From assembly GCA_964006375.1 (NCBI GenBank), contig OZ023265.1, positions 10,325,795-10,389,794 of the forward strand: DNA of 64,000 nt. The letters are read 5' to 3'. Of this stretch, positions 22,185-33,095 are shown piece after piece. Position numbers and translations under genes: made by a program. This stretch comes from Tillus elongatus. Lineage: Eukaryota > Arthropoda > Insecta > Coleoptera > Cleridae. Position 1 is the first letter of the stretch. Each line of letters opens with the position of its first letter. The notes under the pieces were generated by a model. It searched no databases. It was not told the DNA's origin and saw only the letters and a program-made list of their open reading frames with translations.

Positions 22185-23659
22185 GCTTGTTGGTGCCAGT
22201 TGCTGCAGTGCCTTTTCTGTTGAGAATCCTGCTATGTATGCGTATTGTCCGCTGCGTAGAGGGTAAGCTTCCAGTACACAGCCCCTAATGTGCTGGTCGA
22301 GCAGTTTTTCAATTGTTTTTAGCAGAAAGGACATGAGAATTATTGGCCTCAGGGACTTTGCCTGGTCTGTTGGACGCCAAGATTTAGGAATGTATACAAC
22401 CCTGGCCAGTATCCATTCCCTCGGGATATAGCACAGAGCCAGGCTGGCCCTCATAATGAGGGTAAGCGCTGGCGCCAGTATGTTAATACCCTGTTGGAGC
22501 ATGATCGAATCCCGGTTATTTGAATGGATTGAAGCTAATAATGGCCTATTTGATTTTGCTCCAAGTAACCACCTCTTTAGCGACTGCCCAGTCTACTCTA
22601 GATGCCCGCCTGCACGGCGCCTCAATTTCTAAGTGTTCCCAGCCCGGAGGTGATTGGTTTATTTTGTTGCAGCCGGCGAAGTGCGTCCGTAGTAGGACTT
22701 CCATAGTTTCCTCCCCCGAGCTTGTTAAGCCTCCCGTCGACGTTTTAAGCTGGTCTATGTTGGTCTGCGTGCGCTTGGACATGATCCTGTGTAGTCGAGC
22801 ACTCTCGGACGTGATCTCCACTTCCTCGCAGTACCTCCTCCACGACTCCTTTTTGTCGTTCCTCAGTCTTTTGTTATAGCTTGTTAGGGCATGTCTATAT
22901 TCATCCCATGCTCCCGACCTTTTGGGCGCGTTGAACAGCTTACGAACCTGCGTCCTCATTTGCCTGAGATCTTCGTTCCACCAGAGGACATTCCTGGTGG
23001 ACGCCCTCATTTTCAGGGGGCAGTTGGCGTTATAGGCCTAAGTGATTGCGTCTCGCATTTGGGCTGCCGCAATCTCGAGGTCTATTGAATTGTCTATGGC
23101 ACTCTTAACCCCCCGCAGTTCCACTGCTAGGTCTGCCCTGTAGGCTTCCCAGCCCGCCTTGCGAGAGTCCCGGTACCATACCGTTTGTCTTTCGACTTTG
23201 ACGATTTCAAACCAGATGTAGCTGTGGTCTGAGCTACTCACTGCCATAGACACAGCCCAATTCTTAACAATGTCACCCAGAAACTGATTGGAAACTGTTT
23301 AGATCTAAAACTTCCTCACGCCGTGTTGTGACGAAGGTTGGTTTATTACCTCTATTCAATGTGTCTAAATTAAATTTCATAAAAAATTGTAAAATTGACT
23401 CACTTCTAGAGTTTGTGTCCGAGATTCCCCACAACTTATGGTGCGCGTTCGCATCCATGCCAATGATGGTCTGCCATCCACCTGCTCTGCTACCCACCAT
23501 CAGCTGCTCCAATTTCTTTGGTGAAGGAGGATCCGTGCTGTCCCCTGGTAGATAGGCCGATCCGACAATAACGTCCCTCGGCCCATCCGCTCCTCCACGT
23601 CGGATTTTGATTGTTACCAAGTCCCTGGAACAGAACGCATCAACCGGCGGTTGCTTCAC
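22185..23659 (-). pseudogene. R1-type LINE ORF2 fragments (endonuclease, RT start)
   Basis: Endonuclease part (23659-23273): VIVGSAYLPGDSTDPPSPKK, IIGMDANAHHKLWGISDTNS with the D-N-H catalytic-type motif, and NRGNKPTFVTTRR. Next come SSSDHSYIWFEI with the SDH motif (23250 region) and LWWNEDLRQMRTQVRKLF, then WDEYRHALTSYNKRLRNDKK. The RT N-terminus is WSKIK ... LCYIPREWILARVVYIPKS, SLRPIILMSFLLKTIEKLLD and QYAYIAGFSTEKAL. Frames change at least three times. The RT catalytic region is absent. Confidence 0.85.
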
Positions 23660-23679
23660 AGTGGGCGGAAGCTAGCCCT

Positions 23680-24671
23680 TCCCAGGCCCCAGAATGCCTT
23701 GAAGGAAGTTACTTCAAGAGCCCTGTAAGACGCCTGGTCGATCAAGAAGGCCAGAGTCTGTCCTTTCTCCTTTGCCTTCCTGCTTAGAACCTACCAGTGT
23801 TGTGTCCCCAGTTCATGTTTGGACCTTGAGTCTTCTGACCACTGTCTCTTGCGGGACGGTGTCAGGGAGAACCTTGTGTATCTTTGGGAGCTCCTTGGGA
23901 ACGACGGCTGTCAAGTCCGCCCCCTCTCAAATCTTACTGAGGCCCCCGATCGTTTTCCGCAGCCAGTCTCGCGACTTCGGGCTGGCACAGGTTATCCAGA
24001 GGATGTCCCCCGCCAGGCGCACCCGGTGGAACTGAGGCGCACTCTCCCTTTCCTGAAGAGAGTCCACCAAAGCTACCACCGCAGCCTGGATCAGGTCCAC
24101 CTTACCTGGTCTAGCATGACCTCAGGACGGCATCTGTCAATCACCGCCATCCCCAGAGCCTCCGCCGCCTCCTTATACGAACCAGTCTGCGCCGGCCCTG
24201 GCCCTTTTGGGACGTCTGTCTGTAGTAGGCGTGCTACCGAGCGCTGCCTCTTCTGACCCGCACTCCCCTCTTGCGCCTTTACACATTTCTCGACCGTCCA
24301 CGCCCCGGTCGCTATTTTCTACGCCCTCCGGAACTTCTTTCTTTGCGCCCCGGAAAGACGCTTGGACTGCAGGGCCATCCCTCTACAACTGCAGTAAGGT
24401 TCCCACTGGTGGAGGGGGCCCCAGAGTACGCGTACATCGCCGCCCTCCGGTGGGACCCAGCCTCCAGCTTGGGTGCCAGGTACAGGTTCGTGGCCGAAGC
24501 TACCCCCTGATTCCCCGTATCTACGTCGGTCGTGAGACCTCGAGACTCCGCGGACGCTACCGCCCCCTGGCTCGTCTTCGTTTCCAGAATAAACTCTGGG
24601 CACGAGTCTGTAGCCGGAGCCACTCCTCGAACCTCATATGTTTTGTTTTTGTTTTCTTTGATCTTCTTCAT
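23680..24671 (-). pseudogene. R1-type LINE ORF1 with DUF4780-like domain
   Basis: The first part starts MKKIKENKNKTYEVRG. After frame changes it has RSVARLLQTDVPKGPG, YKEAAEALGMAVIDRCRPEV, FHRVRLAGDILWITCASPKS and DWLRKTIGGLSKI. It ends with a segment resembling TLAFLIDQASYRAL and SFKAFWGLGRASFRP. This is the gag-like ORF1 arrangement of these LINEs (DUF4780-like C-terminus, by memory of the family). Zinc knuckles were not found. Frameshifts and stops make it non-functional. Large + strand open frames over 23772-25007 are its antisense shadow. Confidence 0.75.
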
Positions 24672-25690
24672 GTTATTCCCATGATAATGGGGGAAATACT
24701 GTCAACACCATCAGAACCCCCTGTGTGGTGCAAGGCGGGTTACTCTGGAGCTTTGCCCGGTACTCCAGAGCTTCCGTTTACGACAGCATTACCCTGGTGC
24801 CATCCATCCCTAGGCCCGGGTCACGTGACACCGTGGATTAGGGGAGTTTTATCGACCTCCACGTCTAAATCGGTCATGTTTAGTTATAAAGAGGGCCACC
24901 TCGTGCAGGATGCGGCTCGTCACCGAGCTTCATGGCCCCCGACACCTCGACCCCGAGGGTTGGCATTACAAATATCCATCCTAAATTCGCAAATAGAGCG
25001 GCGATGAAAATCATCTACAGTAAGTTATTAAACTAAATGTACCTTGGATGCCATTTATTCTTCTTTTAACGTTTATGAACGGAGACTTCATTATTGACTC
25101 TTCTCTCGCCACATTGTTTAACTGATTTGTACGGCTTTTCTTGCAAATCAAGTAAAACATCTAATTATGTATGTTTTGTAACTGTAAGGTGGTTTGTTAT
25201 GAAGATATATTTTACCTAGCTAAAATCTGTAAATTCTTTCTCGGTGTTGCTAATTGTTAATCGTGCAATAGGTCTATCCGGATACTTATTATCAAATAAC
25301 TCGCAAACTTCAGTTAGTGTTCGGGTCTTATCTCCATATTCTATCATCATCCAAATTTCAATTCGCTGTGTTTCAGTTAAAAGTGCCATTCTTAACTTGA
25401 CTCATCTTACTTAAGCTTATGTTATTTTAAACTGCCATACGGTTGGTAAGTAACAAAGTGGGGACAAGCCAAATTAGCATTAATTGAAATTACGTAGAAA
25501 AACCGTAGGGTATTTAGGAGGAGCTTTGGCAGTAGCGTCAAAAGTGGGGTTTGTCATTTAAACAAATTGACAATGACCTTATATCTGCGAAACCGATGAC
25601 ATCGCAAAAAAAATGTTAAAATGTGCAAATCTTATGGTTGATATATCTTTTGTTTGCCCCTTAAATATTTTACGGAATTTGTTCCATTAT

Positions 25691-26173
25691 ATTCGAACTC
25701 ACTATATTTGTTGCTCTAGGTTAGACATTTGGTACAAAAAAATCCGTCATAATAAAATAAACTATACCTATTGTCAGTTTTTTTTTCATATATGAAGTAG
25801 AAGCTGATATAAGTTTATTTGAAGGACCATTCCAATGCTCATTTAATTTTGATGTATCAAAAATATGCTAAACCATCGTAAAAATTAGCCTATTTCAATC
25901 CAATGCAAAAGTCAATCAATATTTTTACCAAGTAAAGTTTCTTCCAGTAATAATTTCCTAGTTTAAAAGTAATACATTTATAGCTATATTTGAGCTTTAC
26001 TTAGTATTTTATTAATTATTATTATAAGCAAAAACTCAGACATATATAAAGTTAACATTACAAACATTGTAGTTATGATTTATTTCTATTTTTTAATTAA
26101 CGCATTTAGGATATAATAATTTTTCAAGGATTCGGAAAACAGAAAGTTAATTTACTGTAATTTGCTGTTTCAG
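25691..26173. other. Intron remainder before candidate exon B
   Basis: AT-rich; nothing coding was seen. It ends with the acceptor TTTGCTGTTTCAG. Confidence 0.4.
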
Positions 26174-26249
26174 AACGCTCATATAGCGACATCCAGCGTG
26201 TAGACCGGAAACCATGGCGTGCTCTAGCAATGGCTCAGCGTCAGTTTGA
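26174..26249 (+). CDS. Candidate host exon B
   Basis: Acceptor TTTGCTGTTTCAG, then 76 nt. The first two bases (AA) join the G left by exon A to make Glu. The exon continues RSYSDIQRVDRKPWRALAMA then QRQF and leaves GA before the donor GTAAGAG. No stop occurs in the joined frame. The segment is GC-richer than its flanks and not part of any repeat seen elsewhere in the window. The protein family is not recognised. Confidence 0.6.
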
Positions 26250-27914
26250 GTAAGAGCTACTAGATGACTCTACTTCTACTAGTCGAAATCATCCCTTCCT
26301 TCACACCGCACAATTCACTTTTACCTTTTATGTAGTTTATTATGGAAAATTTATGGAAACAATTCGCTTAGTAGTCGATAACTGTTATAACATTACCTGT
26401 TCTGATAATAAATTAAATAGGGAACATTGATAATATCGATTTAGCAGTGTTTCTCGCACATTTGTATTCAATCATGCTAGATAATCATTACCTACCATAC
26501 CCAAGTAGAAAATTTGTCATGTTTGTACGTCATTAATGTTTGTATGGCTATTAAAGTGTTATTTTACGTATTTTAAATGCTGACCAGATCAAGGTTTTAG
26601 ATTAAAACATCCACAATTATTCTCACAGCACAGTTGACCATGAAAAGAAAACTGCAGTCATTGACTATATTTCTGAGTAGAAATCACTCTCTTCAATAAT
26701 ATGTTTGCTATAATGTCCACTATAATTTCTATCAATTTAAATATTAGCGAATGACTCGAGATTTGAAAAGTGAAGGGATAATTACGCAGGCGATTTTTTT
26801 TCCAGTCCACCGCATTTATTGCGCTTTGAAAACCTAATGGTGAAGCCATAACAATAACTGTTAGAAAATTTGTCAATTGTTACCATCGCTTATTATAAAT
26901 AGTTAGGAATATCTCCCAGGATCCAAAAAATAAAGAGGATAATTACCCATAAAGAATTTTTTTTTCCATCAATAGCAAGTTTTTTACAACCATTTTCAGA
27001 ACGTTACCACGGAACGGACGCGCGGATAAATAATTTAGAAACAAGACCAGTGGCCGCTCCTCAATAAGTGCACCCGTCCGCGCGCACTGCCGCCTGCCGG
27101 GGAAAAAATAATATTTTTGCAATGCTATATTTTAATATTTTTTATTTTTTATTTTACCTCCTGCATTCTACAAATACAAACTAAATTAGTATATCGAGGA
27201 TCGCAGAGTCGACAGCCATTAATACAGAATCAGAAGAAGTATAGTGTGTTAATGGTTGCCGACGTTATATACATCCATATACACTAAGTCTTGCGTCTGT
27301 GTGTATTCTTCGGCGCTCTAACTTAATGGGAAACTTCAATGCGAAATGATCGACTATCTTCGTTAAAAACGACCGAATTTGCAATCCGGTTGTGCGATTT
27401 AAAATTCCACACTTGCTGCACAGCATAATAAGACCCAGCACTGAATCTTGTATTGCGGCCCTTTGATGTTGTGAGAATAGAATATTTGACCTTGCCCACA
27501 TCGCTCCAGCTTAACGGACCAGGGTGGGACTTGGCATACAGTTATGCTGTTCTCGAATCACAGGCATAATCGCTCATTTTATCGCCAGGACCGTATTATC
27601 TTTCTTAAAGCAATGTTATTATTGATTAACAACACTGTTGAGAAAATAGTATTATATATCAAAACATGGTACATTATAGATTGCAGATTGTTTAATGACT
27701 TGTATAGGACATCGGCCTCTCAGCACCGTGACTCTATAATGGGTCTTTGGTGCATGACTATTTTCTAATGGTTTTCCGAAACACTCAGGATTTTCATATA
27801 GTCTACTATGTTTTTAGGGGATATTTTACCTATTTCCTGGTGTGTTAGACACACCCCTCCAAGATATTTAAGCCTTTGGCAGAATCAGCCGCGCAGTCGC
27901 AGAGTTGTTTCTGC

Positions 27915-27957
<43 letters not shown>

Positions 27958-28219
27958 TGGTATTTTTTCTGTGGTGTTTACACCATTTGCGCATTTACCC
28001 ATTTTTTGTCTTGGATCCGCTTTATATGACATAAATATTACTTTTGTTGTCATAACACAGACATGATTAACTTTTTTCAAATTAACGTTACATATCAATG
28101 CTTTTCCTGTCCATAAATTATTTACTTTTGTATTTCGTATCTACACTTATATATTGGATGCATTTTTTTCGTTATATCTGTAAACACATACATATATTTT
28201 CTTTTTCTTAAATTATTAG
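26250..28219. other. Intron between candidate exons B and C
   Basis: Largely unique AT-rich sequence. A CpG-rich patch at 27005-27105 includes CGGACGCGCGG and CCGTCCGCGCGC. No transposon was recognised, so this is one of the cleaner parts of the window. Confidence 0.4.
27919..27956. repeat. (TG)n microsatellite
   Basis: About 19 TG units inside the intron, unlike the TA tracts elsewhere. Confidence 0.95.
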
Positions 28220-28295
28220 GATTGATAGACACAATCGGGCCATGGATCCGTCACGGCCACTCAAAAGACATACCAGCGTGACCACGGAACCAGAG
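28220..28295 (+). CDS. Candidate host exon C
   Basis: Acceptor CTTAAATTATTAG, then 76 nt. The first G completes the GA left by exon B (Glu). The frame reads IDRHNRAMDPSRPLKRHTSV then TTEPE and ends in phase 0 at GAG|GTATAT. KRHTS resembles a basic-directed phosphorylation site (inference). A possible final exon is 29209-29247. All three exons share strand, frame and splice phase, which is hard to explain by chance. Confidence 0.6.
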
Positions 28296-28439
28296 GTATA
28301 TGTACAGAGGGAAAGGCAATAGGAGAGTTATTCTAATGAACGTTCTTCTTTGTTTTTTTTTCAATTTTGAACTTATACTGATCTTTTTCTAATATGTGGT
28401 GCATATTCGTTAAATTTTTTCTTTTATTAGGTCTATTAG

Positions 28440-28442
<3 letters not shown>

Positions 28443-28533
<91 letters not shown>
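28443..28533. repeat. (TA)n microsatellite
   Basis: Lies about 150 bp downstream of exon C. Confidence 0.97.
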
Positions 28534-28536
<3 letters not shown>

Positions 28537-28544
28537 GACGAGGT

Positions 28545-28756
28545 CTTGGCTTGCAGACAGTTTTTCGGTGACACGGGTTGACGGTTACAATCTGAGGATC
28601 TCGGGCGCCAGATTTTAAAGGGTTTACTCCCTGTTGAGGATGTCTGCGACCTCTTCACTAAACTCTGACCGATATAACGGTCAAAGTACCTGGGTAACTC
28701 TGTGGATAAGGGTTCGGTAGCCTTTAGGCGATACAGGCTTATTTTGTGACCCCCGA
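28545..28756. other. Unassigned GC-richer segment
   Basis: Fused at about 28757 to a Jockey fragment. It could be part of another retroelement; no frame was recognised. Confidence 0.3.
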
Positions 28757-29081
28757 CGAGCCAGGGCAGGAGCCAGTTTTGGTGCGCATTTTTTGAGAAC
28801 AATTGCTGGGATCTCGTCAAGGCCAGAGGTTTTCCCGGTATTAAGACAAGAGAGCATCTTTCGTACCTTTTTAGTTTTGAGAATGATATCAGTCATTTTA
28901 TGCACGACATTGGGGACTGTTGGTGGTTGAACATTTGGAGTTGGTTTGAGAGTATAATTGCCGGCGAACAACGAGGCAAAAAGTTCAGCCTTGCCCAGGG
29001 CGGTAGAAACAATTTCATCCCCTGAAACAAGAGGTGGGAACGTGCTGCAGAAATTATTCCCAATAGATTTAGCAAGAGTCC

Positions 29082-29083
<2 letters not shown>
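28757..29083 (-). pseudogene. Jockey-type LINE fragment (RT N-terminal side)
   Basis: Matches 62705-63050 in opposite orientation. It reads TVPNVVHKMTDIILKTKKVR, KMLSCLNTGKTSGLDEIPAI and VLKKCAPKLAPALAR. At about 28757 the homology stops within the finger region. At the other end it is cut at CAAGAGTCCAGA by a TA tract. Both ends are therefore abrupt. Confidence 0.8.

Positions 29084-29144
<61 letters not shown>
29084..29144. repeat. (TA)n microsatellite
   Basis: Directly replaces Jockey sequence after CAAGAGTCCAGA. Confidence 0.97.
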
Positions 29145-29145
<1 letters not shown>

Positions 29146-29208
29146 CTTCTATCTCTGGGGTATTGCACTTTTTTTTATAAATATGGGGTCTTGTTTCTGC
29201 TGCTTCAG

Positions 29209-29247
29209 TACAGTATCTGCATTTGTCCATCTTACCTATCTTCATAG
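29209..29247 (+). CDS. Possible terminal exon of the same gene
   Basis: Acceptor-like CTTGTTTCTGCTGCTTCAG precedes TAC AGT ATC ... in phase 0, giving YSICICPSYLSS and a TAG stop at 29245-29247. A polyadenylation signal AATAAA follows at 29272-29277. The frame is too short to be convincing and could be coincidence. Confidence 0.2.
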   Translation, partial: YSICICPSYLSS

Positions 29248-29289
29248 AGTGATGCTGTTATGTATTTTACTAATAAAACAAAGTCCTGA

Positions 29290-30250
29290 TGACTGAATAA
29301 CAACATAATAGTTTATTTCAAACGACTACCAGACGACCTGGACTAAGAAAAATCTCAAACTCCTCTGTTGATATGGTGACAAACCGTTTTGCCTGCATTA
29401 AGCCTGACGTTTCTCTCCATTATAACAGCATTTGGTTCTTCTTATCCCATATATCAAGTTCATTTCTTACACGGCTTTTTGTTAGTCCACAATAAGGCTC
29501 TAGACCATAGAGTGGTGATGTTGCTGCCCTTTTGGCAAAACTCTCAGTGCCTTATTGATGCCCTGGTACTGACATCAAATAGTTACTTTCAAAACATAGT
29601 AAGTAGAGTTCCTAAAATTACGCCAGCTCTACTGAAATGAGCAAACAAAGAATGAGAGGAAAAGAAAACAAAGCTTTAGGTATACTTGTGATGTAATGAT
29701 GTTAAAAATTCAAATAACGAAACAGGTATACATATATTATTTTTATTAGATTATTATCATTGTGCGATTTCGATTACATAATTATTTGATGAACCACGTT
29801 ACTTGTTCTTGTTTCTTGTAGTTGCCCAAACTTGGTGAAAGCGTCTCATGATAAATACAGGCTTACCGCCTGACTCCAAAGTCTCTGCTATATTTTCTGC
29901 AACCAGTTTCGCCTTAATGGAATCGTCAGGCAGAAGAAAATTAAAAATATTTGTACGCACCAATGAGAACTATCAAAAAAAAATAGCCTGCTGTATAAGA
30001 TCAAAATATCCTAACGTAGAAACCGATTTTTAGTTGTCTGGGTGTATATGTAATATATTTTAAATTTTCCACGGCTTGACGCTGCTAGAAAGGCAAAACT
30101 TGTTGCAGAGAAGATATTAAGCTCTTGTGAAGCCGGAGAAGGAAACTGCTACGTCTGAATTTTGTAGAGAATTTTTCAAATAATTTTCTCAACAGAATAT
30201 CATCTGCAACAAGAAATCCTGCGTGAGTTGAAGTCAAATTTAAAAAAAAA
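29290..30250. other. Unassigned DNA
   Basis: A moderately GC-balanced stretch at 29389-29640 has an 83-codon open frame without a recognisable domain. I do not support it as a gene. Confidence 0.3.
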
Positions 30251-30251
30251 G

Positions 30252-30610
30252 GTCGGAACGCAGCAAATGCGTTATGGTAGCAAATTTATTTATTATATTA
30301 AAAATATTTCAAACGAAAAATTTTTTTCCTCTAAATTTTTATAAGTTTTTAGACTTTTAACTTAAAAGATCTCAATTTTGGTTTATGGTTACGTTTAATA
30401 ATAAAAAATTGCGTACTAAATTTGGTTGCCATGGCTTTGCTATTTTCGGAGAAACCAAGATTATTCGAAGGAAAACCCAAAATTTCGTTGGAAAAACTGA
30501 TTGTACTTTCTCGGCAACAAACTTATCCAAGCCCTTACGGCAGGAAACTATTTAGTCCAGAGTCCATCAACATTGACGCATTATTTTTTACATTAAAGGT
30601 CGTCTGATGC
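30252..30610 (+). mobile_element. H-family repeat, 5' and central part
   Basis: Starts GGAACGCAGCAAATGCG-TTATGGTAG. The body has TTCGGAGAAACCAAGA and CAACAAACTTATCCAAGCCC. The 3' block and hairpin are absent. Confidence 0.6.
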
Positions 30611-31119
30611 ATATATAGATGTATATTAACATATTTTTCTGGGACAATTTCCTAAAATAATGCTGCTTTTCTTACTAACCTGTCTATAGCTATTTAGTGG
30701 GCATTTAAATTTTAATGGTCAACTGAAATCAAACTTAATTAAAAATAATAACAACAATTCAAAGTTTTTAAAACCCTATAACCACTAAAATGTTATTAAG
30801 AAAAATTGGAACGTACGTAAAAATCTCTTTCTGGTCCTGAAAATAAATACGTAATTTAAAGGACTGTTTTTATATAATGTTTTGTAAGTTTTACATTGTT
30901 AGTCATTAGCTGAAATAGTGATAAATGTTAGATGAATTAAATAATACATAAATGTGATTGTAATTTAAATATAGATATATTATTGATAAGTTTAACATAT
31001 TATTTAGTTTATAAAATTTTATGTAAATTTTGTTGATTAAAATTTTGCTAGATCACCAAAGGTGATATAGGTAGTCAGATTTATGTTTCAAATGCATCTC
31101 AAAATTGGTTTGGAGACAA
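30611..31119. other. Unassigned AT-rich DNA
   Basis: No gene or repeat was recognised. Confidence 0.3.
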
Positions 31120-32178
31120 GACCGTTACTTTTTTCCATTACGAAAAAAAACAACAATAGAAATAATCCTGTTCTTTAAAACCTTTTTTCTGCAACCAATA
31201 TAATTAGCCATGAATAGGACGTGCTGGTTTTTATTCTGGCCTCCACAGCCATCTGCAAAAAGCCTAATCTGGGTTATGGAGTCATGAATGTGTGCTGTTT
31301 CTAAAAAGTCAATTAAAGTAGTGGAATCTTAGTAGAAACATCAGTGACGCAAAAACAGTAGAATGAAATCACTGTTGCATAAAAATCCTCTCCAATGGTA
31401 AGTTTTTGAATTGGCTGCACTAGTTGCAAGTCATACTTACATAGATTACGCACTACTAAAGTTTCTGTGTGAAAGGCCTTGTATATCTTTTTGCGATAAA
31501 AAAGATCGTTAGCAATCAAACCTTGTTTGATTTGTCCATAATCACAAGCTTCAATTTTAGTTTTAAGTCTGGCGCAGTAACAACACTTCTTATCGAATGT
31601 TGGGAAAAACCCAGATTAAAGTTGATCTCAGATATTTTGGCGAAAAAGGTTTTTTTTAACCTTCAACTCATCTTCCACGGTAGCGCTTTAAAACCGGGAA
31701 AGGCGTTTTATGTTCAACAAAGATGGCAAGTAGAATCGATGGCTTTTGCTTCGTGAGAAATGACTTTCCCAAGCTGTTAATTTCGAACTAAACTCTCACA
31801 GTTTTTCCTGAAAGCTTCTAGCCTTTACGATCTCCTCCTTGTCGTCTCTCGCATATTCCCTTGCCAAACAAAACTTCATGAGCGATGCAATCTTCTTTGA
31901 CCGACCCAAAATAATTTAGCGCGCCTCCAGATATTCTTTGTTTCTATATTAATATCAAGAAATATTTAAATGCAAAACGATGCTACTTGCTTTTTCACAC
32001 GTTACCCATAAATACAGGCTACATTTTGGTACTGTTACATCCATTAAGAAGGTCATTCTTGTGTCTTGTTCTTTTCTGTCCAGTTTTTAAAACATTTCTT
32101 TCAGCTTTTGCAAGGATGTTTCTTGAAATATTGTGACAATTAAACTTTTCTCTTTGAAGAAGCAGGGTGGAATTTTTA
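31120..32178 (-). pseudogene. DUF7869-like transposon-associated gene relic
   Basis: Minus-strand fragments in order: a segment resembling FYLPSLLNIKRL, then GLIANDLFYRKKIYKAFHTE, LQLVQPIQKLTIGEDFYATV and SFYCFCVTDVSTK. It ends with a segment like ITQIRLFADGCGGQNKN and LFMANYIGCRKK. The D.CGGQN.N motif and the FY....VTD context are those of a protein family common in insect genomes, thought to be transposon derived (DUF7869, assigned from memory). Frameshifts and stops are frequent. A foldback element interrupts the 5' side at 32189. Confidence 0.55.
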
Positions 32179-32188
32179 TATCGATAAG

Positions 32189-32584
32189 GTAATACTAAGT
32201 GAGTGGTGGACGTGCCGCCACCTAGTTGCGGAACCAAGTAGTATGTTGTCACGCCAGCTCCAAATAACACAAAGTGTTAAAAAAATAGAGACTGTATACA
32301 ACTAACTAACAATTTAGAAAATTGTCAGCCCTGACCCATTTCTACCCCAATATAGGGACAAAGTATGTAAGACTAGATGCATTCTCGCGTGACGACATAC
32401 TACTTGGTTCCGCAACTAGGTGGCGGTACGTCCACCACTCACTTAGTATTTTAAGGCTGGCTATACTATAGCCGTGTTACTTTTGGTGCATTTTTGCTAC
32501 AATTAGTATGCCGTACTGAAGATCTCTAATGAGAGCAAAACCGGTGTACGGTTGTAATTGTTGCGAGAATGCATCTAGTCTTAC
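32189..32584. mobile_element. Foldback element, copy 2, with 9-bp target duplication
   Basis: ATCGATAAG occurs at 32180-32188 and 32585-32593. Inverted arms at about 32191-32255 and 32384-32452 share ACTAAGTGAGTGGTGGACG and GGAACCAAGTAGTATGTTGT. The two outer ends also share a GTAA-ACTA inverted start. About 396 bp, non-coding. Confidence 0.75.
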
Positions 32585-32780
32585 ATCGATAAGATAAAGC
32601 AAATGAAGTACTGATTTCCTCTTGTAACAAAAACGAACGTCTTACTTCCTTTCATAATTGATTTCCTTTCTGATTTTTGTCACTGCCCTTCTATAATTCT
32701 TAACTATTTGCACCAACAATAACATTGTGGTCGAGGTTTTTCATTGGAATACTTTAACTTATAAACATATAAAAGGGGTA

Positions 32781-33095
32781 TTCAATAAAATGTTGAAAAT
32801 ACACTATATTTGTGGAGCTTGATGACTGGCCCAATTAAAGCTTTAGACTGAAAGTATAGTACACAATAGAAAAATCAGGATGTAGCGAAAACAGTTCAAT
32901 AAAATGTTTAAAATACACTATATTTATGGAGCTTGATGGACTGGCCCAATTAAAGCTTTAGACTGAAAGTATAGTACACAATAGAAATACCAGGGTATAG
33001 CGAAAATTCAATAAAATGTTTAAAATACACTATATTTATGGAGCTTGATGGACTGGCCCAATTAAAGCTTTAGACTGAAAGTATAGGGTACAGTG
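32781..33095. repeat. Tandem array, about 113-bp unit, three copies
   Basis: Units start at TTCAATAAAATGTT at 32781, 32895 and 33007. Each contains TACACTATATTTRTGGAGCT and GGCCCAATTAAAGCTTTAGA. The copies are nearly identical, so the duplication is recent. Confidence 0.95.

Larger units (their letters stand above)
22185..24965 (-). mobile_element. R1-type LINE, 3' truncated
   Basis: Reading on the minus strand: 5' untranslated region (24965 to about 24670), ORF1, a gap, the endonuclease C-terminal part, and the reverse transcriptase N-terminal part. It stops at SGQYAYIAGFSTEKALQQL, before RT motif A. LINEs normally lose their 5' ends; here the 3' end is missing. The adjacent target (transposase) also lacks residues, so a deletion after insertion is likely. 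GC content is much higher than the surroundings. Confidence 0.85.
21650..25392 (-). pseudogene. DUF4817-type mariner transposase, split by an R1 LINE
   Basis: N-terminal part (25392 down to 24966): MALLTETQRIEIWMMIEYGD, LTEVCELFDNKYPDRP, DVLLDLQEKPYKS, and a region resembling KIHL..LT.DD..RR. C-terminal part (22184 down to about 21650): FFINGTLSANNHLDRFHQHI, IWFQQDVAPPNSSRTARDYL, NTLFPNRWI and SPYLTPLAFF. The first catalytic Asp region is deleted at the LINE junction and the third Asp is Ala, so it is inactive. The usual length of about 340-370 residues is otherwise accounted for. Several frameshifts are present. Confidence 0.8.
21236..25690 (-). mobile_element. DNA transposon (mariner-like) with nested insertions
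   Basis: Imperfect terminal inverted repeats of about 130 bp lie at 21236-21365 and about 25555-25690. Shared blocks include TGTGCACATTTTGG / its partner, GATGTCATCGGTTTCG-type and GGGGCAAAC. Inside, on the minus strand, are the two halves of a transposase relic. An R1-type LINE (22185-24965) separates them and a GC70 retroposon lies at 21455. The whole sits in the intron between candidate exons A and B. Confidence 0.7.

Noticed and set aside
24207..25007. 266-codon + strand open frame
   Set aside because: It is antisense to R1-type LINE ORF1 and its 5' region. GC-rich coding sequence keeps the opposite strand open, and it has no recognised domain.
29389..29640. 83-codon open frame on the + strand
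   Set aside because: No splice context, no domain and no codon pattern that convinced me; kept as unassigned.
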